Source: Rickettsia canadensis str. McKiel (GTDB lineage: Bacteria > Pseudomonadota > Alphaproteobacteria > Rickettsiales > Rickettsiaceae). Taken from it: a DNA stretch of 64,000 nt. The notes beneath the pieces are model-generated. The model searched no databases. It was not told where the DNA came from and saw only the letters and a list, made by a program, of their open reading frames with translations. Of this stretch, positions 44,425 through 53,959 are shown piece by piece. Every line of letters begins with the position of its first letter. The stretch's first letter is position 1. Position numbers and translations under genes: made by a program. The DNA lies in assembly GCF_000014345.1 (NCBI RefSeq), contig NC_009879.1:124001-188000 (forward strand). Reading direction: 5' to 3'.

Positions 44425-44550
44425 GCTAAATAGAAGGTGGTTTTATTTTACACAACTCTTAAAAAAGCCTTATTGTCATTCCAGTAGTGGTGGAATCTAG
44501 ATTAAATAGCCTTAATTTTGGTACTAAAATTATATTTAGGCAATGTCAAA
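44425..44550. repeat. Dispersed repeat (AGGTGGTTTT type), copy 1, after rpoC
   Basis: AAGGTGGTTTTATTTTACAC, then TTAAAAAAGCCTTATTGTCA and TTAGGCAATG match 61213-61345 in order and spacing; part of it (AGCAATTCTTTTTAGG type) recurs at 50985. It contains an internal GTCATTCC...GGAAT palindrome. It fills the gap between rpoC and the minus-strand gene. Confidence 0.6.
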
Positions 44551-44569
44551 ATTGATTTATGCAACAAAG

Positions 44570-45568
44570 CTAATAACAAGAGATTGATGTTGTTAAATGC
44601 TCGTAGTTTTGGCCTAAATAAGAGATGGGTTGTTCTGGGATATACGTATTATTATTATCATAATTATAATTAGCGTATAATTGTAATTTTGTTAAATCAT
44701 CGTCAATATAAGCATTTTTAAGCATTGTGTAATGATGACGTATACGTATCTGGTATTCTGCTAGATAGTTTTCAATATAGACTTTTTGTATTTCCTGACC
44801 AACTCTATCATATAAAGCTTTAAGCATTATTAAGTTCATTAATGGGTTGTTAGTATTAACTTCTTCATATTTTTGATTATTAGAAAGAGGTCTATTACTT
44901 ACTTCTACCTTATCTATTTGAAGATCTTCTGATTCAGCTTTGATTTTTTCTTTAAAATTTATTTTGGGGAAAATGGCTTGTACATCCGTTATTTCAAGTT
45001 TTTCTCCTTTCTTACCTACTTCATAAGCTTTGGAAACAATTTGTTTATAGATAACGTTAATTAATTCTCGTTTTGTTTGTATTTCATAAGAATAGTTAAT
45101 TCCTCCTTCATTCCAAAATTTTATTATTTTAGAAAAAGCCGGAATATATTTACCGGCCTTTGCTAAAAATTTTTGTATAAATGTAGGTTCAATAAGAGGT
45201 GCTAATGTAGGATTTTCTTCATATTTTTTAAATACATATTCGACAGTTTTAAGTATATCTTGCTCTGTTTCTATTCCGTCAGGTAAGCCATGCAAAATTT
45301 TTGTAGCTATTGATTGATCCATCTTCTTATACAAAATATTAACACCGATCCATGTCCATACCGGATTAGCTGTAAAACAAAACTTTATTAAATAAAATGC
45401 TAGTGATATAGGTAAAGATAATAACTTTAAATAGTTAAGGCAAGCATATCGTATCGGGTGAGGCGTAAGACTATAAATCTCATCCATATTACATTTTAAC
45501 TCACATGATGTCTTAATCATTGTGTACTTCTGTTTAATTAAGTAAGAAGTGATGTCTTGTATTGGCAT
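44570..45568 (-). CDS. Unrecognised rickettsial protein
   Basis: Long clean ORF (332 aa) on the minus strand with typical codon use for the region, so probably real, but I recognise no family. Features: a Cys/His-poor N-terminus with a hydrophobic stretch at about residues 46-70 (LKLLSLPISLAFYLIKFCF) that could be one or two membrane helices, then a mostly hydrophilic, helical, charged region. It ends with a Tyr/Asn-rich tail (YANYNYDNNNTY) and Cys-Tyr. It stands alone and convergent with rpoC. No signal peptide is apparent. Confidence 0.65.
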   Translation of the reverse strand: MPIQDITSYLIKQKYTMIKTSCELKCNMDEIYSLTPHPIRYACLNYLKLLSLPISLAFYLIKFCFTANPVWTWIGVNILYKKMDQSIATKILHGLPDGIETEQDILKTVEYVFKKYEENPTLAPLIEPTFIQKFLAKAGKYIPAFSKIIKFWNEGGINYSYEIQTKRELINVIYKQIVSKAYEVGKKGEKLEITDVQAIFPKINFKEKIKAESEDLQIDKVEVSNRPLSNNQKYEEVNTNNPLMNLIMLKALYDRVGQEIQKVYIENYLAEYQIRIRHHYTMLKNAYIDDDLTKLQLYANYNYDNNNTYIPEQPISYLGQNYEHLTTSISCY

Positions 45569-45709
45569 ATGGTTACTTAAATTTAACTAATTCGTTAGCA
45601 AAAATATAAAAAACGTTAACATTTGTCAACTAGTCTTTAATGAGATTTTGTTCTAAATCAATTATAATACTTGCAAAGTTTTATCAAGATAAATAGAATT
45701 ATCGCTAAA

Positions 45710-45839
45710 TATACTCAAATGATTTCAAGAATTGCTCTTTCATTTTATTAAGGATTCGCATCCTCACCTATTCAGTATAGGTCTGCAGGTGCCTCACCTC
45801 TTCAAAATAAAATTAAATTCTTGAAATCATTTGAGTATA
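45710..45839. repeat. Large palindromic element upstream of pepA
   Basis: A perfect 24-bp inverted repeat (arms 45710-45733 and 45816-45839, core CAAATGATTTCAAGAATT) flanks an 82-bp centre. The centre has a second imperfect pair (CATTTTATT / AAAATAAAA). It ends 24 bp before pepA, so it lies in or next to its promoter/leader. The rest of 45569-45863 shows no gene. Confidence 0.85.
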
Positions 45840-45863
45840 AACAAGTTAATATAAGGAATAGTT

Positions 45864-47366
45864 ATGCTTAATGTAAATTTTACTAATGGAGAATTGCTTA
45901 ACACTCAAGGTTTAGTAGTTTTTATTGATGAACAGTTAAAACTTGATAGTAATTTAATAACACTTGATCAACAACATCATGGATTAATTTCTAAAACTAT
46001 TGCAGATAAATTACAATTTACTGGTAAATATGGACAGATCAAGGTTATTCCGTCCGTCATTAAGTCAGGCGAGATTAAATACTTGATAATAGCAGGGCTT
46101 GGAACTGAAGAAAAGTTAACTGAAGCAAAAGTCGAAGAGTTAGGCGGCAAAATCTTACAATATGCAACTAGTGCTAAAATTTCTACTATTAGCTTAAAAA
46201 TTATAAATAGAATAAGCAGATTTACATCTCAAACATTTGCATCTTTAGTTGCTAGCGGTGCATTTCTTGCTTCTTACAGATTTGATAAATATAGAACTAA
46301 CTTAAAAGAAGCAGAAAAGTTTGCAGTAGAATCAATCGAAGTGTTTACCGATAATAATACTGAAGCAGCAAAATTATTTGAAGTCAAAAAATTAGTTGCT
46401 GAGGCAGTATTTTTTACAAGAGATATCAGTAATGAACCGTCAAATATTAAAACTCCGCAAGTCTATGCTGAAAGAATAGTTGATATACTTGAACCACTAG
46501 GAGTAGATGTTGATATTATCGGTGAACGTGAGATGAAAAATCTTGGTATGGGAGCATTACTTGGTGTGGGACAAGGTTCACAAAACGAGTCAAAGTTAGT
46601 AGTTATGGAATATAAAGGCGGCAGTAAATATCCTACTATTGCTTTGGTCGGTAAGGGAGTGATTTTTGATACAGGCGGTATTTCCTTAAAACCGTCAAGT
46701 AATATGCATTTAATGAGATATGATATGGGAGGTTCTGCAGCAGTTGTGGGTAGCATGATTGCAGTTGCTGGTCAAAAATTACCTGTAAATATAGTTGGTG
46801 TTGTAGGGCTTGTAGAAAATATGCTATCCGGTAACGCACAGCGTCCAGGGGACGTGGTAACTACCATGTCAGGGCAAACTGTAGAAGTTTTAAATACCGA
46901 TGCAGAAGGGCGTTTAGTACTTGCTGATGCTGTTTGGTATGCACAAGAAAAATTTAAGCCTAAATGTTTGATTGACGTTGCAACTCTAACAGGAGCAATA
47001 ACTGTAGCACTTGGTAGTACATATGCCGGTTGTTTTTCCAACAATGATGAGTTAGCAAGTAAATTAATAAAAGCGGGGGAAGAAGTTAATGAAAAACTTT
47101 GGAGAATGCCGCTTCATGATGAGTATGATGCAATGATTGGCTCCGACATAGCCGATATGGCAAATATTAGTAACATACCGAGAGCTGCTGGAAGCTGCAT
47201 AGCTGCACATTTCATTAAACGTTTCATTAAAGATGGAGTAGATTGGGCTCATTTAGATATAGCAGGTGTTGCAAATAGTAATAAAGTTTCATCACTTGGT
47301 CCTAAGGGAGCAGTGGGATACGGTGTTAGACTACTTGAAAAATTCATCAAGGAATATAATCGATGA
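45864..47366 (+). CDS. pepA: Cytosol (leucyl) aminopeptidase
   Basis: Two-metal M17 aminopeptidase acting on peptide N-termini; PepA of E. coli also binds DNA in Xer recombination. The 500-aa product has the metal- and substrate-binding KGVIFDTGGISLKPS (about residues 262-276), DMGGSAAVVG and the family signature NTDAEGRL (residues 344-351). A ribosome-binding AAGGAA precedes the ATG. The 3' end runs into a repeat also found after the TrmJ-like gene. Confidence 0.97.
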   Translation: MLNVNFTNGELLNTQGLVVFIDEQLKLDSNLITLDQQHHGLISKTIADKLQFTGKYGQIKVIPSVIKSGEIKYLIIAGLGTEEKLTEAKVEELGGKILQYATSAKISTISLKIINRISRFTSQTFASLVASGAFLASYRFDKYRTNLKEAEKFAVESIEVFTDNNTEAAKLFEVKKLVAEAVFFTRDISNEPSNIKTPQVYAERIVDILEPLGVDVDIIGEREMKNLGMGALLGVGQGSQNESKLVVMEYKGGSKYPTIALVGKGVIFDTGGISLKPSSNMHLMRYDMGGSAAVVGSMIAVAGQKLPVNIVGVVGLVENMLSGNAQRPGDVVTTMSGQTVEVLNTDAEGRLVLADAVWYAQEKFKPKCLIDVATLTGAITVALGSTYAGCFSNNDELASKLIKAGEEVNEKLWRMPLHDEYDAMIGSDIADMANISNIPRAAGSCIAAHFIKRFIKDGVDWAHLDIAGVANSNKVSSLGPKGAVGYGVRLLEKFIKEYNR

Positions 47367-47415
47367 ACTTTACAAATTTGCTACATCGTTTTACAAGTAC
47401 TGTGGTACTTTTACT
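47362..47415 (+). repeat. Repeat block starting at a stop codon (copy 2)
   Basis: GATGAACTTTACAAATTTG, CTACATCGTTTTACAAG and CTGTGGTACT match 16862-16915. The pepA stop TGA (47364-47366) is within the first bases. Confidence 0.65.
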
Positions 47416-47559
47416 TATTAAGTAATGAAGAATAGTTAGAATAAAACATAATTAAATTTGTATTCGAGGTGGAAACCAATTTTCATCTTGAATACCCATT
47501 ATTTAAAACTTCTTTCAAAAGTAGTATGTACACTACTTTTGAAAGACAAAAAGTATATT

Positions 47560-48354
47560 ATGAACAGTAAACCTTATATTTTTGTGATAGGTAATGAAAA
47601 AGGAGGAGCAGGTAAAACTACCTGTTCTATGCATCTAATAATAGCTCTGCTTTATCAAAATTATTCGGTAGTAAGTATAGATACCGATTCACGTCAAAGT
47701 TCTTTAACAAATTATTTAAAAAATCGAGATTTATATAATAAACAAAATCCTGATAAGACTGTATTAGTACCAAAACATTTTTATATATCGGAAAGTGAAG
47801 TAGGAGAACAAACAAAGAGTTTTGAGCAGGTACTCAAAAATAATCAGGATACCGATTATATAGTGATTGACACCCCAGGTAGCCATACTCCTTTATCAAG
47901 GCTTGCGCATTCTTATGCTGATATGATTATTACACCGATTAATGATAGTTTTCTAGATTTAGATGTGATAGCAAAAATCGATAGTAAGGACGAAATTATT
48001 AGCCCATCAATCTATAGTCAAATGATTTGGGAACAGAAAATGGAACGTGCTAGTCGTGATAGAGTCAGTATAGATTGGATAATACTTCGGAATCGTTTAA
48101 GTAACCTTGATGCATTAAATAAAAGACGTGTAGGAAATGTATTAGCTAAACTTGCTAAAAGAATTAACTTTAAACTTGCAGAGGGATTTAGCGAACGTGT
48201 AATATATAGGGAATTATTTTTGCAAGGTTTAACATTACTTGATCTAAAAACTGCAAAATATGATAGAGCGTTTAATAGCTCACATGTCCTTGCACGTCAA
48301 GAATTACGAAATTTTTTAGACTTTTTAGGTATTAAGACTATGTTTAAAGGTTAA
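47560..48354 (+). CDS. mipZ: MipZ-like ParA-family ATPase
   Basis: ParA/MinD-type ATPase most like MipZ, which sets the division plane in alphaproteobacteria by inhibiting FtsZ and interacting with ParB. I choose the ATG at 47560 (264 aa, MNSKPYIFVIGNEKGGAGKT); the frame is open to an ATG at 47458, which would add 34 residues with no family likeness. The deviant Walker A GNEKGGAGKTT is at residues 11-21, followed by IDTDSRQSSLTNYL and DYIVIDTPGSHTPLSR. The C-terminal VSIDWIILRNRLSNLDALNK and SERVIYRELFLQGLTLLDL are distinctive of MipZ. parAB are not in this window. Confidence 0.88.
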   Translation: MNSKPYIFVIGNEKGGAGKTTCSMHLIIALLYQNYSVVSIDTDSRQSSLTNYLKNRDLYNKQNPDKTVLVPKHFYISESEVGEQTKSFEQVLKNNQDTDYIVIDTPGSHTPLSRLAHSYADMIITPINDSFLDLDVIAKIDSKDEIISPSIYSQMIWEQKMERASRDRVSIDWIILRNRLSNLDALNKRRVGNVLAKLAKRINFKLAEGFSERVIYRELFLQGLTLLDLKTAKYDRAFNSSHVLARQELRNFLDFLGIKTMFKG

Positions 48355-48434
48355 TTTCTATTAAAGTTTTTCTTGTATAAAGTTAAAAAATATATATAAT
48401 AAATTAATGTATTTTAACTTTTTAAGAGAAACAA

Positions 48435-48866
48435 ATGCAAAATATTTCTGAAAATATTTCACCGGAACAACGAAAGCAAGTGGATGAGCTTATTAATAAA
48501 TATAAGCATTTAACTCTGGCAGAACAAAAAGAAGTTGATAGAAAGCTTGAATTACATTTTAGAGAAAAAGATCTTGAACGCAATGAACTTCAGTTAAGAA
48601 TGAATAAGATATTTGGTAATTTATCACGCGAAAATCAAGAAAAATTACAAGTAAATAATAATCCTATAAATAAAATTAAAGAGGAGTTATTACCGTTAAT
48701 TAAAGGAATAATAAATTTAGTAGAAAATGTTGCAGAGATAATTAAAAACCCTAAGAAAGTAATATATGAATGGATTAAAGGTGAGTTAAATCAAGTAAAA
48801 CCTCAACAACAAAATCATATCCAATCATTGCCAAAACAAAAGAATGTTCCTACATTATCAAGATAA
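48435..48866 (+). CDS. Unrecognised small hydrophilic protein
   Basis: A 143-aa ORF with GAGAAAC upstream of the ATG. The N-terminal half is charged and helical (LAEQKEVDRKLELHFREKDL, likely coiled-coil). A short amphipathic stretch (LIKGIINLVENVAEIIKNPK, about 86-105) follows, and the end is Gln/Asn/Pro-rich. No family is recognised. It lies between mipZ and aspS in the same orientation, 80 bp after mipZ, and could share its transcript. Confidence 0.6.
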   Translation: MQNISENISPEQRKQVDELINKYKHLTLAEQKEVDRKLELHFREKDLERNELQLRMNKIFGNLSRENQEKLQVNNNPINKIKEELLPLIKGIINLVENVAEIIKNPKKVIYEWIKGELNQVKPQQQNHIQSLPKQKNVPTLSR

Positions 48867-48941
48867 ATTTTTAGTTTTTATTTGTGAAAATCCACAATTT
48901 TATGTATATATTTAGGGGACAGCGTATAATCAAAAATAAAA

Positions 48942-50750
48942 ATGCATAAATATAGAACTCATAATTGTAACGCATTACAAATATCTGATGTAGGAAAAGA
49001 AGTGAAATTGTCAGGTTGGGTACATAGAAGAAGAGATCACGGTAATCTAGTTTTCATAGATTTACGTGATCATTACGGTATAACTCAGATCGTGTTTACA
49101 GATCAAAACCTCCAGCTTATGGAGATGGCTAGTCGTTTGCGTTATGAGTCGGTAATTACAGTTATTGGTAAAGTTGTAGCAAGATCAGGTGATACTATTA
49201 ATGATACGCTTACAACTGGTCATATTGAAATATTAGCCAGAGAATTTATTGTTGAATCAGCAGCCGATACTCTACCTTTTGTTATTAATACCGAAAAAGA
49301 CGCGCCAGAAGATTTGAGGCTTAAACATCGTTTTTTAGATCTTAGACGTGAGAAATTACATAATAATATAATACTCCGCTCGCAAATTATTTCTCATATT
49401 CGTCATTTGATGACGGCAAGAGGTTTTACTGAATTTCAAACACCGATCCTAACGGCAAGCTCACCTGAGGGAGCCAGAGATTTCTTAGTCCCTAGTAGAA
49501 TGCATTCCGGTAAGTTTTATGCACTACCGCAAGCACCTCAGCAATTCAAACAGCTTTTAATGGTTTCGGGGTTTGATCGTTATTTCCAAATTGCTCCTTG
49601 TTTCCGGGATGAAGATGCAAGAGCTGATAGGTCTCCTGGTGAGTTTTATCAGCTAGACGTAGAAATGTCTTTTGTTACACAGGAAGACGTATTTAGTACT
49701 ATTGAGCCTGTGATGTATGATTTATTTACTAAATTTACAGATAAGAAAGTATCAGAAACCCCTTTTATCCGTATCCCATATAATGAATCTATGCTAAAAT
49801 ACGGCTCTGATAAGCCTGATTTACGTAACCCTATTATAATTGCTGACGTAACGGAAATATTTAGAGATTCCGATTTTACAATTTTTAGAGAAAATATCAA
49901 AAAAGGTAGTGTCGTTCGTGCAATTCCTGCACCTAAAGCAGCAGCACACGCTCGTAGTTTCTTTGATAAAATGATAGAGTTTGCGATATCCGAAGGGGCA
50001 GGAGGGCTGGGCTATATCCAGTTTAGTAAAAACGACAAAGCAAAAGGACCGGTAGCAAAATTCTTAAGCCCGCAGCAATTAGAGAGCCTCAAGGCTACTG
50101 TCAATATAAGTGATGGTGATGCCGTATTTTTTGTTAGCGATAAAAAAGAAAAAGCTGCCAAACTTGCTGGTAAGGTTAGAATAAGAATTAGCGATGAACT
50201 TGATTTACTTGAAAAAGATTGCTTTAAATTTTGTTGGATTACTGATTTTCCATTCTATGAATTAAATGAAGAAACAGCTAAAATTGATTTTAGCCATAAT
50301 CCATTTTCTATGCCGCAAGGCGGTTTAGATGCTTTAAAAAATGCTAAAACAACTGCAGAGTTGTTAGAGCTTACTGCATACCAATATGATATTGTTTGTA
50401 ACGGTATTGAACTTTCCAGCGGTGCTATTAGAAACCACAAGCCGGAAATTATGTATAAAGCATTTTCCATAGCAGGTTATAGTGAGGAGGAAGTTAATAA
50501 GAGATTTGGCAGTATGATTAGAGCCTTTAAGTTTGGTGCTCCACCACATGGCGGAATAGCTCCAGGAATTGATCGAATTGTTATGCTGCTTGCAGAAGCC
50601 ACAAATATAAGAGAAATAATTGCATTTCCTTTAAACCAACAAGCGGAAGATTTACTTATGAATGCCCCAAACTATGTGGAAGATAAAGCTCTAAAAGAGC
50701 TAGGCATTATGCTCTTACCGTCTGCTAGAAAAAATGTAGAGCAAGAATAA
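48942..50750 (+). CDS. aspS: Aspartyl-tRNA synthetase, probably non-discriminating
   Basis: Class II synthetase of the bacterial type with an inserted GAD domain (about residues 300-400). The 602-aa product has motif 2 [20 protein letters not shown] (about 221-240) and motif 3 [13 protein letters not shown] near the C-terminus. The anticodon-binding domain reads [20 protein letters not shown]; His33 in RRRDHG is the residue found in non-discriminating AspRS (Leu in E. coli). That fits GatCAB in this window: Asp-tRNA(Asn) would be amidated to Asn-tRNA(Asn). Specificity is inferred. Confidence 0.95.
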   Translation: MHKYRTHNCNALQISDVGKEVKLSGWVHRRRDHGNLVFIDLRDHYGITQIVFTDQNLQLMEMASRLRYESVITVIGKVVARSGDTINDTLTTGHIEILAREFIVESAADTLPFVINTEKDAPEDLRLKHRFLDLRREKLHNNIILRSQIISHIRHLMTARGFTEFQTPILTASSPEGARDFLVPSRMHSGKFYALPQAPQQFKQLLMVSGFDRYFQIAPCFRDEDARADRSPGEFYQLDVEMSFVTQEDVFSTIEPVMYDLFTKFTDKKVSETPFIRIPYNESMLKYGSDKPDLRNPIIIADVTEIFRDSDFTIFRENIKKGSVVRAIPAPKAAAHARSFFDKMIEFAISEGAGGLGYIQFSKNDKAKGPVAKFLSPQQLESLKATVNISDGDAVFFVSDKKEKAAKLAGKVRIRISDELDLLEKDCFKFCWITDFPFYELNEETAKIDFSHNPFSMPQGGLDALKNAKTTAELLELTAYQYDIVCNGIELSSGAIRNHKPEIMYKAFSIAGYSEEEVNKRFGSMIRAFKFGAPPHGGIAPGIDRIVMLLAEATNIREIIAFPLNQQAEDLLMNAPNYVEDKALKELGIMLLPSARKNVEQE

Positions 50751-50790
50751 GAATTTATAGTTGTTGCTAGGTGCTTGAAAAACGCTCTAA

Positions 50791-50892
50791 TATCATTCCT
50801 GTGAAAGCAAGCATTCAGAAAAAGTTTAAGCTTTTAATTTTAAAAATTTAGTGTGTTTATACTTTTTAGTTACTGAATTCCGGCTTTCACGG
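50791..50892. repeat. Palindromic element after aspS
   Basis: Arms GTGAAAGCAAGCATTCAG and CTGAATTCCGGCTTTCAC with an inner AAAAAGTTT / ACTTTTTAG pair; 100 bp. The rest of the 431-bp gap (50893-51181) holds a partial AGCAATTCTTTTTAGG repeat (about 50985) and an AATAGC-type palindrome (51091-51119), but no gene. Confidence 0.6.
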
Positions 50893-51181
50893 GGTTTTTT
50901 GATCCCCCTGCGACAAGAACAGTCAAAGCTGTGAATCTAGACATCATCTATGGCATCAAAGCATTAAGCCTATATACAAAGCAATTCTTTTTAGGTACTC
51001 TCCAAAAGAGTTTTAAAAAATTATTTGCATCGACTCTCATGATAAGAGATTTAGCAGTTATTACTTAATGTAAAATAGTCACTAAACTCAAATAGCGAAT
51101 TATTACATAACCCGCTACTACTAGTGATCACCGAAGTTAAATTATTTGTTTGTATAGATATAAAAAAGTATAAAGATTTTT

Positions 51182-51892
51182 TTAATCTCTTCTATTGCCT
51201 AAAAATCTCACTAAATGTAAGAAAAGGTTGATAAAATCTAAATATAAAGTAAAGGCTGCCATAATAGAAAGCTTTTGTCCTACTTCATTGTTGCCTGCCA
51301 TGTAATACATAGATTTAATCTTTTGAGTATCCCAAGCAATTAAGCCCATAAATACTACTATTCCAATAAGAGAGGTAGCAAAAGAGAGAGCTGAACTTTT
51401 TAGAAATAGATTAACTAGTGAGGCGATTATAAGACCTATAAGACCCATTGCAAAAAATGACCCCATAGATGTCAAATCTCTACTTGTACTATAACCGTAT
51501 AAGCTCATTGCTCCAAAAACAGAGGAACAAATAAAGAAAGTACGTGCTATTGATGTACCGGTATAAATAAGAGCTAAATATGCAAGAGACATACCGGTTA
51601 AAGTGGTATAAACCCAAAATAATATTTGTGCCGTTTGCAGATTCATGCGTCCGAAGCCCATAAAGAAATATAAAGCAATACCGAGCGGAGCAAACATTAT
51701 AATAGTGCCGAAGCTGGTTTGAAACATTAAATTATAAATAGGCTCAACTGATATAGTCGTTAAAGCTGCTACGCCGGTTAGTAAAAGTGCTAAAGCCATA
51801 TAATTATATACTTTAAGCATGTATTTTCTTAAGCCTTCATCAAAAGTTTTATTTTTTGCAGTGGCAGTTAAAGTTTTTGTATAATCGATCAT
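51182..51892 (-). CDS. Bax inhibitor-1/YccA family membrane protein
   Basis: Polytopic inner-membrane protein of the BI-1 family. The 236-aa product has about seven membrane helices. It contains the usual N-terminal RKYMLKVYNYMALALLLTG (about residues 22-40) and the C-terminal acidic/hydrophobic segment GLIAWDTQKIKSMYY (about 187-201) with TLYLDFINLFLHLVRFLGNR. E. coli YccA interacts with FtsH, and other members leak calcium; the role here is not known. It is the last gene of a minus-strand block. Confidence 0.9.
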   Translation of the reverse strand: MIDYTKTLTATAKNKTFDEGLRKYMLKVYNYMALALLLTGVAALTTISVEPIYNLMFQTSFGTIIMFAPLGIALYFFMGFGRMNLQTAQILFWVYTTLTGMSLAYLALIYTGTSIARTFFICSSVFGAMSLYGYSTSRDLTSMGSFFAMGLIGLIIASLVNLFLKSSALSFATSLIGIVVFMGLIAWDTQKIKSMYYMAGNNEVGQKLSIMAAFTLYLDFINLFLHLVRFLGNRRD

Positions 51893-51957
51893 AAGTAACC
51901 TACTATATATTTACATAATAAAATATAATCTTTTAAATGTGTTTTTTCAAGCTTTAA

Positions 51958-52680
51958 TTAATAAATTTTATAAATATCTTGCATTGAATATAAAGCAGAA
52001 GGTTTATCTTGTAGCCAAATAGCAGCTTTAATTGCTCCGTTGGCAAAAGAATTGTTATTCAGAGCTTCATGTTTTAAAGTGATTATTTCATTGTCATCTA
52101 AAAAAGATATTTCATGTATACTGTGAACATTGCCACCACGAAGTGAGGAAATACCTATTTCCTCTTTTTTTCTTGGTCTGTTACCGCGATTAAATATTAT
52201 ATCTAAATCTTTTCCGTTTGCAATTGTTTCAGCAAGCATAATAGCAGTACCTGATGGTGAATCTTTTTTATTACGGTGATGTATGTCTAAAATTTCAACA
52301 TCGTAATCATCTAGTATTTTTATTGCTTCTTTAGCTAGATAGCTGAGCAAATTAGCACCTATACTCATATTTGCAGAATATAAAATAGGTAAAGTTTGCG
52401 CTGCTTTTTCTAAAAGCTTAAAATGTTTAGGCTGAAGACCTGTCGTTCCGATCACTAATTTTGTATTGTGTTTTAATGCATAATTAACCAATGTTTCTAA
52501 TATTTCAGGGGTAGAAAAATCGATGAACACATCAGAATGTTTACAAAAATTGTCTAAATCATACAGACTATTAGTACTACTAAATTTTGCCGAAATTTTG
52601 CAATTTTCAAATTCGTCTATTCTTTCAGCAATAGCTCTGCCCATTTTACCTGTAGAACCACTAAGACCGATATTTATCAT
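51958..52680 (-). CDS. dapB: 4-hydroxy-tetrahydrodipicolinate reductase
   Basis: NAD(P)H-dependent reductase of the lysine/diaminopimelate pathway, needed for peptidoglycan. The 240-aa product has the Rossmann motif [17 protein letters not shown] (residues 5-21), the active-site [13 protein letters not shown] with catalytic Lys, and the C-terminal [16 protein letters not shown] short 7-bp gap separates it from the flavin-reductase gene upstream, suggesting one transcript. Confidence 0.95.
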   Translation of the reverse strand: MINIGLSGSTGKMGRAIAERIDEFENCKISAKFSSTNSLYDLDNFCKHSDVFIDFSTPEILETLVNYALKHNTKLVIGTTGLQPKHFKLLEKAAQTLPILYSANMSIGANLLSYLAKEAIKILDDYDVEILDIHHRNKKDSPSGTAIMLAETIANGKDLDIIFNRGNRPRKKEEIGISSLRGGNVHSIHEISFLDDNEIITLKHEALNNNSFANGAIKAAIWLQDKPSALYSMQDIYKIY

Positions 52681-52687
52681 ATGTGCT

Positions 52688-53170
52688 TTATTGTAAATTT
52701 GTATAGGATTTATGAAAATATAATAGAGGTTTTAAATTGTTTTTAATAGTGGTATTTATTACTTTACCAATAAATATAGTATGATCACCGGCATCATAAG
52801 CAGCATATTTATTACATTCTATATGACAAGTTGCACCATTTATTAAAGGACAATCAGTTTTATTCCCAAGCGTATAATCAATTTTTGTAAATTTATTAAG
52901 TTGTGATTTAGCAAAATGCTTTGAGATATCAATTTGATTCTCTGCTAAAATACTAACTGCAAAGTTATTACTTTTTTGAAAACTGTTTATGCTGTAAGAA
53001 TTTTTATTAAGGCAAAATAATATTAACGACGGTCTTAAAGATACGGAAGTAAAAGAACTAGCAGTAAAACCAAAAAGTTCGTTGTTGTAATTTGTTGTTA
53101 TAATAGTTACCCCCTGAGGGAAGCGGCTCATAGCATCTTTAAATTGACTTTCTGTTACTGTCCCAGCCAT
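52688..53170 (-). CDS. Flavin reductase-like domain protein
   Basis: 160-aa protein of the FMN-binding split-barrel flavin-reductase family. Recognisable are the N-terminal [17 protein letters not shown] (about residues 10-26), the [20 protein letters not shown] core (about 33-52) and the C-terminal [12 protein letters not shown] (about 128-139). Members reduce flavin with NAD(P)H for partner oxygenases; the partner is unknown. Its start overlaps the 3' end of the upstream binding-protein gene by 16 bp. Confidence 0.85.
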   Translation of the reverse strand: MAGTVTESQFKDAMSRFPQGVTIITTNYNNELFGFTASSFTSVSLRPSLILFCLNKNSYSINSFQKSNNFAVSILAENQIDISKHFAKSQLNKFTKIDYTLGNKTDCPLINGATCHIECNKYAAYDAGDHTIFIGKVINTTIKNNLKPLLYFHKSYTNLQ

Positions 53171-53880
53171 TTTTTCATAATTTTGTTAATGGTTCCGTCT
53201 TTTTTTAATGAATAGATTGCCTCATTAATTTCATTAATTAGTCCTGAGTTTTTAGACATACCTATAGCAAAATCAGATGAAAATTCTTCTAAAGTACAGC
53301 TTTCTAAATTTGGATTATTTTCTTTTAATTTTATACCCTGAAATTCTTCGGAGATAATAGCATCTATGACTCTGGCTTTTAATTCTTCAACTAACATTAA
53401 ATGATTTGCTAAAGAATGGACTTTAATATTCATCGTCTGTGATAGATCTTGTGCTTTTTTTTCTAAAACACTGCCAAGTTGTACTCCTACTATTTTATTC
53501 TCTAGCTCTTTACTAGATTGTATATTATCGCCTGTTCTATATATTATGGCAAATCTTGCAGTAGCGTAATTATCGGAAAAGCTGATATATTCGGCACGCT
53601 CCGGTGTTACAGAAAGCTCTGCCACCGCAACATCAATATTTTCGCTAACCAAAGCTGCAAGTAAACCGTTAAAGTCAAAGTTTTTTATGATAACTTTTTT
53701 ATTTAGACGCTCGCCTATTGCTTTGATAATATCAATATCAATACCAACAATCTTGCCGCCTTGGATGAATTCATAAGGAGGATTATCTGCGGCAGTACCA
53801 ACTATTAAAGTTTTTTCCGTTTCTTTTTTTTCACAAGAAACTAGTAAGAAAGATAGTAAAAATATTTTGAGAAATTTCAT
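53155..53880 (-). CDS. Amino-acid ABC transporter substrate-binding lipoprotein
   Basis: Family 3 extracellular solute-binding protein, 241 aa. A lipoprotein signal ends at Cys16 (LLVSC). The family blocks are [19 protein letters not shown] (about residues 25-43), [15 protein letters not shown] and [20 protein letters not shown] (about 89-108). It could feed a GlnP-type permease such as the one at 27578-28234; no permease or ATPase is adjacent. The ligand is not evident from the sequence. Confidence 0.9.
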   Translation of the reverse strand: MKFLKIFLLSFLLVSCEKKETEKTLIVGTAADNPPYEFIQGGKIVGIDIDIIKAIGERLNKKVIIKNFDFNGLLAALVSENIDVAVAELSVTPERAEYISFSDNYATARFAIIYRTGDNIQSSKELENKIVGVQLGSVLEKKAQDLSQTMNIKVHSLANHLMLVEELKARVIDAIISEEFQGIKLKENNPNLESCTLEEFSSDFAIGMSKNSGLINEINEAIYSLKKDGTINKIMKKWLGQ

Positions 53881-53912
53881 AAAAATAATGTTTTAAGTTT
53901 GAGCATGTCCTG

Positions 53913-53943
53913 TGTCATACCATGATCAAATTGTGGTATGACA
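53913..53943. terminator. Palindrome between gatB and the binding-protein gene
   Basis: Perfect 10-bp stem TGTCATACCA / TGGTATGACA with an 11-nt loop, 16 bp after the gatB stop on the minus strand. It has the sequence of the GTCAT-type repeat arms. With no strong U-tract it is only a possible terminator of gatCAB. Confidence 0.4.
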
Positions 53944-53959
53944 TTTGGTATAGAAAACA

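Noticed and set aside
44425-44550. Rho-independent terminator after rpoC
   Set aside because: The GTCATTCC...GGAAT pairing is weak and has no following U-run; better explained as a dispersed repeat.
47458-47559. 34-residue N-terminal extension of the MipZ-like ATPase
   Set aside because: No family similarity; the P-loop sits at its normal distance from the ATG at 47560.
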